Shown here piece by piece: positions 1 through 11,209 of a stretch of DNA of 64,000 nt (position 1 is the first letter of the stretch; each line of letters starts with the position of its first letter). The notes beneath the pieces were generated by a model. That model was not told where the DNA came from. It was given only the letters and a program-made list of their open reading frames with translations, and searched no databases. The stretch covers positions 32,646,501-32,710,500 of the forward strand of contig CM066729.1 in the NCBI GenBank assembly GCA_033961575.1. Direction: 5' to 3'. Made by a program: the position numbers and the translations under genes. This DNA comes from Aselliscus stoliczkanus (taxonomy: Eukaryota; Chordata; Mammalia; Chiroptera; Hipposideridae).

Positions 1-257
1 ACAGTACCTACTACACAGCATAACCTGGATGGTGCTGAGCATAAACAACCAGGTACCACAGAAAAGGTGCTGGCTGATTGCACTTAAGTAGGTCCTGTGA
101 TCTTAGAAGTTCCCTCTGGGATAATGACTGAAATAAGAAGTATGACTGTATTTCTGCCAGTGATATGTTTCTTGACCTGGGTGCAAGTTTCATTGTTTTA
201 TTAATTTGTGAAAATGTTTTGTACTGTAGATTTAGAATTTGTGAGTATATACACGTA

Positions 258-302
<45 letters not shown>

Positions 303-1290
303 TAGCAATAAAAAATGTGGTATATACATTTTTAGAATTTTAAATATTTGCATAATACTCACCAATGTACCCATTTTTAAAAGCTTGAATAAATAGCATG
401 GAAAGAACCAATAGCTTTATCAGATCTTTAAATATCAGGTCTTTAAACTCTGTAGTATGTACCTTAAAACTCTGTAGTATGATATTTTTATGGCTCTCTC
501 GTTTTTCCCATTTACTTTTCTCACCCAATCTCCCCTAGGGTAATCAGTAATAATATAAAACTAAAGTAAATATATTTATTTGTAAAATGTATTACTTGCA
601 ACATTAGCGCCCAATTCTTAATTAAAAGCTGATTCATGAATAGTTTCCTTTGCTTTAGTTAGTTTTCCTTCTGTGTTCTTGATGTAAACTCTGACATGTA
701 GGATACAAAGGGGCACAGGAAGAAAGAGAAAAACATAGAATTGCTTTTTCCTTTCATTGTCTTATGTTGTGATGTAACGTGCAAAACAGGAGGTCGAAGC
801 TTAATTTTATTTATTTTATCTTGTCTTGTAAAATGTGTTATTTAATGGGTCTTCTTTATTATTGTCACCTTTAAGTCCTAGTCTATTTGGTTACATTGAA
901 TGCATTGAACTTGATACACATTATAAAAATGTCCCAAATGTTTGTGAGCTGACTTTCCCACATGAAGCTATTTTTTAGCTTTTAGTATTTAAAGGCAAAA
1001 TACCAATTAGGTGCCCAGGTTTAAAAGTCAAGGACTTTCACATAAATATCTAGAATTTTTTCCTAAAATATCTGAACTTACATTTATACAATTTCAAAAC
1101 TTGCTTAACCTGAATTGTGTGTAGTTTTCTCATTAAATTGTAGTTGGTCTTGAGTCCATTATAAACCCTTCCCCATGCATCAGTACCTATTGTATTCACA
1201 TACTATTTTCCTTTACTCATTTATATGGCCTCCCTACTTCTAAGCGTCTGATGTTGTATAATGTCATAGACTATATATATATAATGCATT
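1..1290. other. AT-rich sequence without recognised gene
   Basis: I see no gene here. Short frames on both strands lack similarity to anything I know. It contains a GT/TA microsatellite near 257-300 and a small imperfect direct duplication of 'actctgtagtatg' near 450-482. Otherwise it looks like old, decayed intergenic or intronic DNA. Confidence 0.5.
257..300. repeat. (GT)n(TA)n compound microsatellite
   Basis: A short GT run passes directly into about 16 TA units. Nearby short open frames (208-396) are made by this repeat, with alternating Tyr and Ile codons, and are not coding. Confidence 0.9.
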
Positions 1291-1676
1291 GGTTGGCTAG
1301 GGCTGCCATAACAAACAAAATACCATAGACTGTGTGGCTTAAACAACAGAAGTTATGTTACCAAAGGTCTGGAGGCTAGATGCCCAAGAAAAAGGGACTG
1401 TCAAATTCAGTTTCTGGTGAGGTTTCTTTTCCTGGATTGTAGAAGCTTGCTTTATTACTTTGTCCTCACTGAGATCTTTTCTATGTGTGCTTGAAGAGAA
1501 AGAGATCTCTAGTGACTTTTACTTTCTATAAGGACACAAGTGAGGTCAGGGCCCCACTCTGATGACCTCATTCATCCTTCATTACCTCAGTGAAGGCCCC
1601 ATCTCCAAATGCAGTAACATTGGGGATTAAAGCTTCAACATAAGAATTTGAGGGAGGAGACTGTTCAGTCCATAAC
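1291..1676 (-). mobile_element. MLT1-type MaLR LTR (ERVL-MaLR), antisense
   Basis: On the plus strand it opens with 'ggctagggctgccataac' and 'gtgtggcttaaacaacag' and closes with 'gcttcaacataagaattt' and 'cagtccataac'. This is the reverse complement of the conserved ends of mammalian MLT1 LTRs as I remember them. The middle 'ataaggacacaagtgaggtc' and 'atctccaaatgcagt' also fit. It is diverged and no internal region is visible, so I read it as an old solo LTR. I could not place the target duplication. Confidence 0.8.
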
Positions 1677-1814
1677 CATAATATTATTTGTATTCTGTAT
1701 ATATCGTTTCATAACTGGTCCTCACTGATAGTCCTTTAGTATATTTTCCCCAGTAATCTCTTTTTTTCAATATATTCTGAGTTCACCAGCATCTTTTACC
1801 TTACATTTTTTGAC

Positions 1815-2365
1815 CATGTCTTAGTTCAGCAAATATTTGTTGCATTGGTCTATGTCCAAATACTGTTCTATGAGTTGGAAATCTCAAGAATAAAAAGAGA
1901 AAAAGAAAGCTAACTCTCAGAAAGCTACATTCTAGTGAGGAGATGATATAGAATGAACAAAATAAATAAGAAAATATATAACGTGTTAAAATGTAGCAAG
2001 TGCTATGGTAATGAGTATAGAAAATAAAATAAAATAAATAACTAGAAAAATAAAAGGAAAAAGATGGAGAATAATGGAAGTAGAGTTACAGTGTGTAATC
2101 TAAACTAATATGACCAGGTAAATTATCTTTGAAAAGGTGATATTAAAGAGAATTGGAAGAGATGAGGGATCGAATGAATCATGTGGATATTTAGAGGAAG
2201 AATGTTCTAGGCAGAGGGAATTGCAATTGCGAAGGCTGTAATGCAGGGGCCTGCCTGTCACTCTCAAAAAACTGCAGAGTCCAGTGTGGTTCGAGTTGAG
2301 CGAGTGGCTGAGAGAAAGTAGGAGTGATGATAGAGAAGTATCACCAGGACTGTGTAGCCAGTATG
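1815..2365 (-). mobile_element. LINE-2 (L2) 3' fragment, antisense
   Basis: The stretch reads 'caagtgctatggtaatgag', 'gatatttagaggaagaatg', 'ttctaggcagagggaattg' and 'gccagtgtggt'-like sequence. This is the reverse complement of the conserved L2 3' half. The L2 reading is from memory of the family. The copy is strongly diverged, as expected for an element that died before placental mammals radiated. Confidence 0.7.
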
Positions 2366-4449
2366 GGGTTTATTTAAGTTTATTTCCTGCTAGATTGCCT
2401 CAGAAAGACCTGAGGAAATGTGTCAGTGATTTTTGCACAGTCAGGACTGTCTTTTCCTTGATAATTTTATTGAACCAAAATATGTCTAGGTATAAAATTC
2501 TTTGGTCAAATTTTAAGGATATTTGAAGATGTTCTTTCTTTATGTTCTGCTGTGAAATTTTTCTGTGGAAAAGTTTGATGATAGTCTCATTTTTCCCCCA
2601 CTTTTTGAATGAATGTTTTTTGTTTGTTTTTGTTTTTGTTTTGCCAGGTTCCCCAGTGAATTATTTCTTTAGTTGTGAAATCCATGAACTTAAAAAAAAA
2701 AATGTATATAGAATACAATGTGCTATTTTTAAAAGGTACTTATGAACCTCTCATTTAATTTAAGTAATTAAAAATTATATTTAAATTTTATTTATTGTAG
2801 TTTATTTTTCCATTGTGCAGACATTGGAGCTGCTTTGGTCATTTTACATATTACTGTTGTCTTTCTGACACTTGTTAACTGTTTATTATTATTATATGTC
2901 ATTTTGTTTAATTCGCTCATCCTTATTTTCTGTATCTCCTCCTCTGTTTGGAGAAGTATGTATTCTATCTTGGTGCAATGTATTTGTGTAATGACTACAT
3001 CATTTACCTCTTCATCTTGGTGCCTTTTAGTTCACATTCAATTTCCTCTGCCTTTGTCATGGCTTTTGTTACAAGAACTGTGTAACTCTGCTTTGTATTC
3101 TTGCCTCATAAGGGCAACTGAATGTGTGCATGTGTGTGGTGAGGTATGTAGGGGTGTGTGTGTGTGTGTGTATATATATATATTCATCGAGAATTACTTG
3201 GCCATGGTTTTTCAGGATCCATGAAATTGTTTTTCTAGTGATTATCTTTGCTCTCAAATGTGTGTGTGTGTGTGTCTGTATTTGTTTTTTCCCCGTTATT
3301 AGGTTTTTATAGATTCTATCTGCTTCCCTTTTCTAGGACAAAGTGGAAAATTTTAGTCATATAGGAAATTTTCTATTTTTTTAAAGACTGGAAAGGTTTG
3401 AGTGTGAGTCCAATTTTACCTTTAAAACACCTCAGCCAAGCATTTAGAGAAATGTGGGACAGTCACAATAAAAAGTACCTTTGATTGTTTTAACTAACAG
3501 CTAAGACTTGGATTGCTTTCTAAAAATATGGCTTGATTAAGATATTATTTATTGAACTCTAAATCCTATAGTCTTCATAGCCAAAGTATTCATTTCCCTC
3601 AGGTAAAACCAAGGGATTTTAGTTTGTAGACCTGCAGATACCAGTTAATTTTTAGATAATTGCCTCAGGTTTTGGTGTATATAGCCATGGGTCCTTGTCT
3701 ACTGTTCTTCCTGAATTTACTTCTGCTCTGTTTTTATTGCTTTGGGAATTCTTTCTATTTTATAGTTTAGAGTTATATCAGTAGTTTCTCTGACTCCATA
3801 TATATTTTTTTCAAACATGATTTATTTTTTTGTTTATTTGTTTCTTCTCTCCTGTTGCTTTTGGAATATATATGAGCATGAAATGCAACTTCTGATTTAA
3901 GTTATTTTTTCCCCAATATTTCTTACTCATTTTTCTTTTTTTTTTTTTTACAATAGTTTCTCCATTCGTCTTTGGGTGATGGGATATTGTTCACTAGCAA
4001 ATTCTTTTAGAGAGGCTTATTCTAACAATATTTTCTAGACATTGCCATATAAAATATTTTTATCTGTTGTCTTTATATGTGAATAAAAGGTGGATAGGAT
4101 TTTGAAATTTTGACCTTGGATTATTTCCCCTGAGGACATTGTAGACCATACTCTGGTATCTGTACACAATGCACGTCACTATAAAGATATTTTTCCTAGA
4201 TTATTGCTGTGTCCTAACCAAGAACATATTGTTTCATGGATTATGTGTCCATTCTTAAACACAATACACTTGATAGCTGAGAAAAGTTGATATGCACAAT
4301 CACATGTGGGATAAGTTTTGAAAGCACAGCTTTAGACAATCTATTGCCATTATAACAAAATTCCAAAAATGTACTCCAGATGATATCATATTTTACAAAA
4401 TGGCAAAAAACATTATTACAACCTGTGAAGTGTTTTTTATTTATTTTCA
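2366..4449. other. AT-rich sequence, probably decayed L1 in part
   Basis: No gene is supported. The stretch near 2530-2600 ('ctgctgtgaaatttttctg', 'gatgatagtctcat') resembles antisense L1 5' sequence, but too weakly to delimit. GT/TA microsatellites lie at 3154-3182 and 3258-3274. A 129-codon frame at 2835-3224 ends inside the microsatellite and shows no domain. The rest is unassigned. Confidence 0.4.
3154..3182. repeat. (GT)n(TA)n microsatellite
   Basis: About nine GT units pass into six TA units. Confidence 0.9.
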
Positions 4450-6735
4450 TTTCTTTATATTTTTGTATATTTTAGTTACACTTGTCATACAATATCATAT
4501 TAGTTTCAGGAGTACAACACTGTGATTATACATTTATATAATTTATGAAGTGATCACCCTGATAAATCCAAAACCCATCTGACACCATATATACTGGGTT
4601 GTCGGAAAAGTCATAACATATTTTTGCAATGAAAAACAGAAAAAAAATATGTCATGACTTTTCCGACAGCCCAATAATTGTCACAATATTATTGGCTATA
4701 TTCCGTATGCTGTACTTTACATCCCCATGACTATTTCAAAACTGCCAATTTGTACTTCTTAATCCCTTCCTTACTCCTTCACCCATCCATTCAACTTCCT
4801 GTCCCCCAATCTGGCAACTATCAGAATGCTTTATCTATGAGCTTGTTTCTGTTTTGTTTGTTCATTTATCCTGTTCTCTAGATTCCACATGTAAGTGAAA
4901 TCATATTGCATTTGTCTTTGCTGACTTAGCCCACTTAGCACAATACCCTCTAGGTCCAACCAGGTTGTTGCAAATGGCAAGATTTCATTCTTTTTATGGC
5001 TGAGTAATATTCCATTGTATATATGTACCACCTCTTCATTATCCACTTATCCGTTGATGGGCACCAGGTTGCCCCCATATCTTGGCTCTTGTAAATAATG
5101 CTGCAGTAAACATATGGATGCACATGTCCCTTCAAAGTAGTGTTTTGGGTTTCTTCAGATTAATATCCAGAAGTGAGATTACTGGCTCCTTCGTTGTCTC
5201 TTGTTATATTAGTCTTTGTTTTAAAATCCTTTTTGTCTACCCAGCTTTTTTTGTTTGTTTCTATTTTCATGAAATACATTTTTTCATCCTTTTACTCTCA
5301 GCCTGTGTGTGTCTTTTGACCTGAAGTGAATCTCTTGCAGTCAGCACATATAAGAGTCTTTCTTGTTTTTTTATCCATTCAGCCATCCTGTGTCTGATTG
5401 GAGCATTTAATCCATTTCCATTTAAAGTGATTATTGATAGATATGTAGTTATTGCCACTTTATCATTCATATTTTTTATCTTTTGTTTTTTTTCTTCTCC
5501 TTTAAAGAAGTCCCTTTCACATTTCTTACAATACTGATTTAGTGGTGATGAATTCCTAGAGCTTTTCCTTGTTTGGGAAGCACTTTAACTGTCCTTTGAT
5601 TATAAATGATACCTTTGCTGGGTAGAGGAGTAATCTTTGTTGTAGGTCCTTGTTTTTCATCATTTAAATATTTCATGACAATCTCTTTTGGCCTGCAAGA
5701 AGAGATTTCTGTTAAGTAATCAGCTGATAGTCTTATGGGAGTTCCCTAGATAACTAACTGTATTCTCTTGCTACTTTTAAGATTCTCTCTTTGTCTTTAA
5801 CCTTTGGTATTTTAATTATAATGAGTCTTGGTGTGGGCCTCTTTAGGTTCATCTTGTTTGGGATTCTCTATGCTTCCTGGGATTGTATGTTTATTTCCAT
5901 CTGCAGATTAGAGAAGCTTTCCATCATTATTTCTTCAAATAGGTTTTCAATTCCTCATTCTCTCTCTTCTCCTTTTGGTTCCCCTATGATGTTACTGTTG
6001 GTATGCTTGATGTTGTTCCAGAGGTCTCTTAAACTATCCTAATTTACTTGGATTCTCTTTTTCTTATTTTTTTTGCTGTCCTGCGTGGGTGTTTTCTGCT
6101 ATCTTGTCTTCCAAATCGCTTCTTCAATCTCTTCATCTAATCTACAGTTGCTTCCCTCTAATGTATTCTATATTTCAGTTATTGTATTCTATATTTCTGA
6201 CTGGTTCTTTTTTCTGTTTCTTACCCCCATTTTTATGTTCACTATCTCTTTGTTGAAGTTGTCCCTGAGATCACTAAGCATCCTCACAGTCACCGTTTGG
6301 AACTCTGCATCTGGTAAATTGCTTATTTCCATTTTGCCCAGTTTTTTTTCTGGAGGCTTTGTTGTGTTCTTTCATTTGGTACATTTCTTTGTCTCCTCAC
6401 TGTGGCTGCCTCCCTGTGTTTGTTTCTATGTATTAGATAGAGCTGCTATGTCTCCTGGTCTTAGTGGAGTGGCCTTCTGTAGCAGGTGGACTGTGGGGCC
6501 TAGTGGTGCAGTCTCACTGGTCACCTGAGCCAGTTGCTCCAGGAATGCCATTTGTGTGGGATGTGTGGGCTCCCTTTTTGTAGTTGAGTAGAAGGGATGA
6601 CCCTCAGGCTGATTGGTTGTGAGGACTGGCTGTGACTATAGTGGCTGAGCTGTTGAACAGGGGTTAACTCAATGGAGCAGGATTTGCTTTAGCAGGGCTG
6701 TGGTGCCTGTTCAGTCTGCCCTTTGAATGTGTCTA
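4450..6735 (-). mobile_element. Antisense L1 with most of ORF2 deleted
   Basis: Plus-strand 4450-5195 is the reverse complement of an L1 3' end: 'aagtgatcaccctgataaa', 'ggctgagtaatattccattg', 'atatgtaccacctcttcat' and 'aataatgctgcagtaaacat' are hallmark strings. At about 5196 it jumps to antisense ORF2 5' sequence ('ctcttgcagtcagcacatat', 'catttccatttaaagtg'). It then continues through antisense ORF1 and 5' UTR-like sequence to about 6735 ('gatagtcttatgggagttcc', 'ggaactctgcatctgg'). About 4-5 kb of normal ORF2 is therefore missing. Either an internal deletion or two separate L1 pieces would explain this; the shared orientation and correct order favour deletion. Frames such as 6073-6528 are antisense shadows. 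Confidence 0.85.
4592..4676. mobile_element. Mariner-type MITE, 85 bp
   Basis: The two ends form a near-perfect inverted repeat: 'ctgggttgtcggaaaagtca' on the left and its complement 'gacttttccgacagcccaa' on the right. A TA flanks each side, the target duplication of Tc1/mariner elements. The core is a short A-rich loop and nothing can be coded. It sits in the 3' part of an antisense L1, where the L1 sequence resumes after it, so it inserted after that L1. Size and architecture are like human MADE1 but the repeat sequence differs. Confidence 0.85.
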
Positions 6736-7076
6736 TAAAGTGTTTTTTAAAACATAAAATACATCTGATTTCTCGTGCAGTTGAGACCACATATATATTT
6801 GAATAGTCTTTCTAAATTGTATGTTTTTTAAAAACTTGATGCATAAACCACTGTTTACTTGGATTTAAAAGATCATATTGATGTTCTAGTGGTTGTTGAA
6901 TATCAAAGTGAAGTAGAAGACATAATTCCATCATGTAAGATTTTGAGAATATGAAGTACTTTCTGTGGTTAAGATGAGGGAGAATTTGAATGTCTAAATG
7001 CTGCACTCCATTCTTCATATCTTTAGGAAGCTATATTGATCACATTTTCCAGTTTTGTTTAATTTTTATTAATCTG

Positions 7077-7080
<4 letters not shown>

Positions 7081-7121
<41 letters not shown>
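7081..7121. repeat. (CA)n microsatellite, about 20 units
   Basis: An uninterrupted CA run. Length and purity suggest it is likely to vary between individuals. Confidence 0.95.
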
Positions 7122-7124
<3 letters not shown>

Positions 7125-7649
7125 TGAATTGAAATGCCTGAATTTATATTTCATTCAGAGGTTTTATTGAAATTTCAAAAGGAAGTCTCACTTGGCAATA
7201 CCAAAAGATGTTGGTTGGAAAAGTCAAGAGTGACTTGTTCTAAGAAGATACTTTACAGAGGAGCATATTTGGACTTCCTTGAAACTGACTATATTGGCAC
7301 ACTAAAAATTGATTTCTTAGTCTATTTATGGTCACTTTAAGCAAGGTTGAAATATAAAAACAAAATGCCAGTCTAGGAATATACTATGAGAAATGCTACT
7401 ATGTAAGCAAGAATATTCATGTTAACCTGACAAGTATGTTTTCTGCCTATGGGGAGATGTATATAGGGTGTTAGAACATAATATTGATTGCTCTGTTAAG
7501 AATTCTGAATAAGAATCTATGTAATCTGATGACTAAGTTCTAGAACTATGTACAACATAGTACTTGTAGTTAATATTGTGGTATTGTAGAACTCAGGTTG
7601 AGTGTTCTTACCACACGCAGACACACACATAGGAAGGACAAAAGGAAAA

Positions 7650-7800
7650 AAAAAAAAGAGAGGTGTTGGATATGTTTATTACATTGATATGGTAATGGTA
7701 TCACAGCCATTTACAAATGTCTGAACTCATATTGTATAATTAAATATGTGGTGTTTTGGGGTATATAAATCATACCTCAATAAAGCTGTTAAAAAATAAA
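7650..7800 (+). mobile_element. Old L1 3' terminus, sense
   Basis: The stretch 'gaggtgttggatatgttta', 'tggtaatggtatcacag' and 'catacctcaataaagctgtt' followed by an A-rich tail is the standard 3' end of older mammalian L1M elements. It is 5'-truncated to about 150 bp. Confidence 0.75.
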
Positions 7801-8180
7801 ATTATAAGCATATATATATTATCTCCTTGTTCATGGAACCAAAATACTCTAAGCTCTTCTCACTGGATTCCTGTTCTCTGATATTACTGGGATAAAAACA
7901 GCCAAATTTTGCCTCATCCCTATGTTGTTTAATTCATAGCGACTAACATTAATTATGTGTTCAGTCTGGTTAGAATCAAGTTTTTAGTACAGATTTTCTT
8001 CTTGGAGGTGACTTTGCATGTTACTGTAGTCTTATCCATTTCTGTCATCGACTTTAAAATTTATTTTTGTGGTAATGTTATGTTCTGTATCTTTGTTTTC
8101 TTGAGACATGTCTCCTGCTGCCAAATTGTGGCAATGACTATTATTCCCAATTGAATACAATCAGAAGGATAAAACTTGAG

Positions 8181-8326
8181 ATAAATTCCTGTAATAAGTA
8201 ATTATCCACAGATAAAAGTCTCTGATAGGAGAAATATTTTGCAGAGTCTTCAAATAAATTCCTGTAATAAGTAATTATCCACAGATAAAAGTCTCTGATA
8301 AGAGAAGTATTTTGCAGTGTCTTTAA
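8181..8326. repeat. Two-copy tandem duplication, 73-bp period
   Basis: The 73-bp unit beginning 'ataaattcctgtaataagta' occurs at 8181-8253 and again at 8254-8326. The copies differ at only a few positions (for example 'gataggagaaat' and 'gataagagaagt'). No gene spans it. Confidence 0.95.
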
Positions 8327-8864
8327 AATCATCATGTTCTACATTGACTTGAACTGGAGAATGTGAGAGGTAGCTGTGGATGCTTCTGCCATTCTTAATA
8401 ATACAACCCTAGCTGGTTACTGCTTGTAAGTGTCACAGCACACAACTATTCATGGCTTGAATGATGTGTAATTACATTTTGTTTAATTAACATTGAGAAA
8501 CATTAAAGTAAATACAAAAAGAGCCACCAGCCCCCAATTCCTGTTCATAACGTGGGACCTGTGAAAAATAAGTTATAATAATTGTTAAGATTTATTGATA
8601 TTTTATGATATATCAGGGAGGTTTAAATAAGGTTTCCAATCTAATCAAAATTATTATAATAGTTAATCATAAACTATTAGCAGTATCAAAAGCACTACAG
8701 AAGCTGTACCACATACTAAGATGGACTCCATCTACATTTATTTTGCTCAGATTGTTTTATAATCATGTGTGTGGGCCTTAAATTTTTATTAAGCAATTCT
8801 TTTACTAACACTGGAATAACCCTTTGGGAATTAAAAAAAGAAAGTTAAGATGTTGAATTACATT
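8327..8864. other. Sequence without recognised gene
   Basis: I see no coding, RNA or mobile feature that I can name in this stretch. Confidence 0.4.
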
Positions 8865-8970
8865 GTTCAGTTTTCTAATATTAAACTAACACTGCATTCC
8901 TAGAAATTTTTCTAATGGTTTACTATAATTTTATTATATACACAGGATTAGTTTGCTCATTTAAAAAAAA
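8865..8970 (-). mobile_element. L1 ORF2 fragment, antisense
   Basis: The plus strand reads 'ctaatattaaactaacactg', 'cattcctagaaa' and 'ggattagtttgctcattt', the reverse complement of a conserved L1 ORF2 reverse-transcriptase segment. It probably belongs to the same copy as 9525-9707; the 550 bp between them are unassigned. Confidence 0.65.
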
Positions 8971-9524
8971 ATCTATATATAGATATATAGATTTATAGAT
9001 ATCTCATCAGAGATTGATACTTTTCTCCTAGAATCCTTTCTCCCTTTCTTCATATTACATACAGAAACCACTTCATGTTCCGTTCTCCTCAAAGGATGCC
9101 CTACTTGATGGAGTTTTAATGGTTCACTTGGCTGCCTAGCTAGAAAACAGCATATCTGAGTCTTTTTAAGTTAGAAGTCATCATGAGAATGGGAACCAAA
9201 TGATATACACATTTTCCATGACTGTTCTTAAAGGGAAGCTGCATATTTTATACTGTTTCCGTTTCCTTTCCTGTGGGATGGAATAGGGATACAGATGAGG
9301 AATACAAATGTGATGCCAGTAAACCAGGTTTATTTATACTTATGAGATCAACAACTAGAGATGATGGATTCTGTGTCACTGTATGATCTTGTAGGGAAGA
9401 GTGTCTGGTGAGCCATTAATCCTCCATCCACTTGTATACTATTACATGAGATATCGATGAAATTCTATGTTAATGATACCACCATATTTTGGGTCCTTTT
9501 ATTATAGTAGTTTCGACTGTGTCT

Positions 9525-9707
9525 TAACTAATGTATGTATTATCATATGAGATTAATTTACAATTTTCTTTTCCTTCCTGGGCAAGTCCGATTTGTTATC
9601 AAGGTTGCGCTAGCCTCACAAAATATGCAGAGGTCTTACCATCATTTCTAAGCTCTTCGAGAGTTTAGTTAAGATTGATGTTCCTTGGATATTTGCTTGC
9701 ATTTACC
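9525..9707 (-). mobile_element. L1 ORF2 fragment, antisense
   Basis: The strings 'ttgttatcaaggttgcgcta', 'gcctcacaaaatatg' and 'cgagagtttagttaagattg' match the antisense L1 ORF2 region just downstream of the piece at 8865-8970. The WBP4 retrocopy begins right after it. Confidence 0.65.
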
Positions 9708-9709
9708 TT

Positions 9710-10985
9710 TAGAGATTTTTTTGGATGCGCAGAGCAACTGGACCAGTCATTGTCATGGCAGACCTCTTACTGGATGTCATAACCAAAGAAACTCTGAGAT
9801 TGCTGCAACTGATGGGCAGTGGACAATAAGTCTAGTGTTGAATTTCATGAAAGAGGAAAGAATCATACAGAAAATGTGGCAAAAAGGATCAGTAAGATTA
9901 AACAGAAAAGCCTGGATAAGGCAAAGGAAGAAGTCATCAAAGGGGTTTGTGCAATGGAGGCAGCTGCCCTGAAAGGATACCAAGAGGATTTGAAAAGGCT
10001 TGTCTTAGAGTCAGAAATTACAGAATCAAACATATCACCAGTGAGCAGCGCTGTCTCACCTACCTCTGCATCAAATCGGAAAGAAGCAAAAAAACCAAGA
10101 CCCTTCAAAGGGCGGATGGGTACAACGCATAATCTTTGTGGGTTGTCATTACTGTTATGATCTTGTCAAAGTGGGAGAAACCTGAAGGATTTGAAGGAAA
10201 CTAAGAAAAGACAGTAGTGAAGGCTGCTTAGGTAAAAGGTTTAAGTGAAGATGGTTATACCTATTGCTGTAAATCAAAAACAGGAGAATCTAGGTGGGAA
10301 AAACCTGATGATTTCATTCCACACTCTGGCAATCTTATTTCTAGTAAGGTCGATGGAAAATGACTTGGCACCTTAGAAGAGTCCAAATCATCAAGTTCGC
10401 AGAGTAATTCTGACGGGGAAGTGTAAGCAAGAAACATAAAAGCTAAAAGTAAAGGTTAGGGAAAAAAATTAAACAGTGATAAAGGAACTGAACCAGAAAA
10501 AACAGAAGGAAAAAAAATATCTAAGAGCAGAATTCATCAGGTCAAATGCAGAAAAATCCAAAGCTCATAAAAAAATCAAACCCTTATGGAGAATGGCAAG
10601 CAATTAAACAGGAAATTGTTACTTCCTGGTAGATTTGTAACTTCCAAGCACTGAAAATGAGTATGTGTCAACTTCAGAAGCTGAAGTTGGAGGAGAACTC
10701 AAAGTATTTATTAAAGAAAACAGTCACTTCTTTTGAAGTCATGGCAGCTGGAGTGGCCCCAGTCCTCAAAAAGAAAAGAGCTGAAAATGGGAAATCTAGA
10801 AATTTAAGGGCAGGAGGTGATGATCAATAATTGTAAAAGAGCTTTTTACATGCTTTTTGGACAAAATGGAGACTGCTCTTCTTAAAAGCTTATCTGTGTT
10901 ATTTCTAAATACTTTAATGCTAAAAGTTTAGAATTTTAAATGTATTTTATGTGAATTTAAAATAAATATTTTTATATGAAAAATT
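9710..10985 (+). pseudogene. WBP4P: WBP4 (FBP21) processed pseudogene
   Basis: The parent gene encodes a nuclear WW-domain-binding protein of the spliceosome, with an N-terminal U1-type zinc finger, two WW domains and a C-terminal tail. This copy starts at an ATG at 9755 and ends at the original-position stop TAA at 10828-10830, with no introns. The zinc-finger half is frameshifted. After it, 'VEFHERGKNHTENVAKRIS' and 'MEAAALKGYQEDLKRLVLE' are readable around 9830-10010. The WW1 region (about 10120-10200) and WW2 region (about 10240-10310, 'GESRWEKPDDF'-like with changes) are broken by frameshifts and stops. The C-terminal 'ENGKSRNLRAGGDDQ' lies just before 10830. A 3' UTR with AATAAA at 10961 follows, so the whole mRNA was copied. 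No tail or target duplication is clear because a SINE struck the 3' end. It cannot encode the protein. Confidence 0.93.
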
Positions 10986-10997
10986 TCATTCTAGCTT

Positions 10998-11191
10998 CTT
11001 ATTTTTAATTTTTTTAAATTTATTTTACTTTATTTTTTAAATTTAATTTTATTTTTTTAGCTGGGCCATCCTGCCACCTGTTGGCAGCTCAGAAGCAGCT
11101 CAGCTCAGGCTGGACATCGAACTGCTGTTGCTAAGAGCTCAGCTTGCACTTTTGAGTGAGCTCTTAACCAACTGAGCCAATCAGATGGCCC
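10998..11191 (-). mobile_element. tRNA-derived SINE (gctcagttggtt type) in the WBP4P 3' flank
   Basis: Read on the minus strand it begins 'ggccatctgattggctcagt', has a box A-like 'tggctcagttggttaagagc' and a box B-like 'agcagttcgatgtcc', then a tail part 'ccaacaggtggcaggatggc' and an A/T-rich end. A 12-bp direct repeat 'tcattctagctt' lies on both sides (10986-10997 and 11192-11203) and proves the insertion. It landed right after the polyadenylation signal of the WBP4 retrocopy and so is younger than it. Confidence 0.9.
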
Positions 11192-11209
11192 TCATTCTAG
11201 CTTTTTAAA

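Larger units (their letters stand above)
6736..8180. other. Sequence without recognised gene
   Basis: Apart from a CA microsatellite (7081-7121) and an L1 3' end (about 7650-7800) I recognise nothing. The open frames are below 70 codons. Confidence 0.5.

Noticed and set aside
2835..3224. 129-codon open frame resembling a membrane protein
   Set aside because: Hydrophobicity comes from T-rich DNA. The frame ends in a GT/TA microsatellite and has no recognisable family or upstream context.
6073..6528. 151-codon open frame on the plus strand, the longest here
   Set aside because: It lies wholly in antisense L1 ORF1/5' sequence. The hydrophobic, Phe/Ser/Leu-rich composition is what antisense A-rich DNA gives, and no domain is seen.
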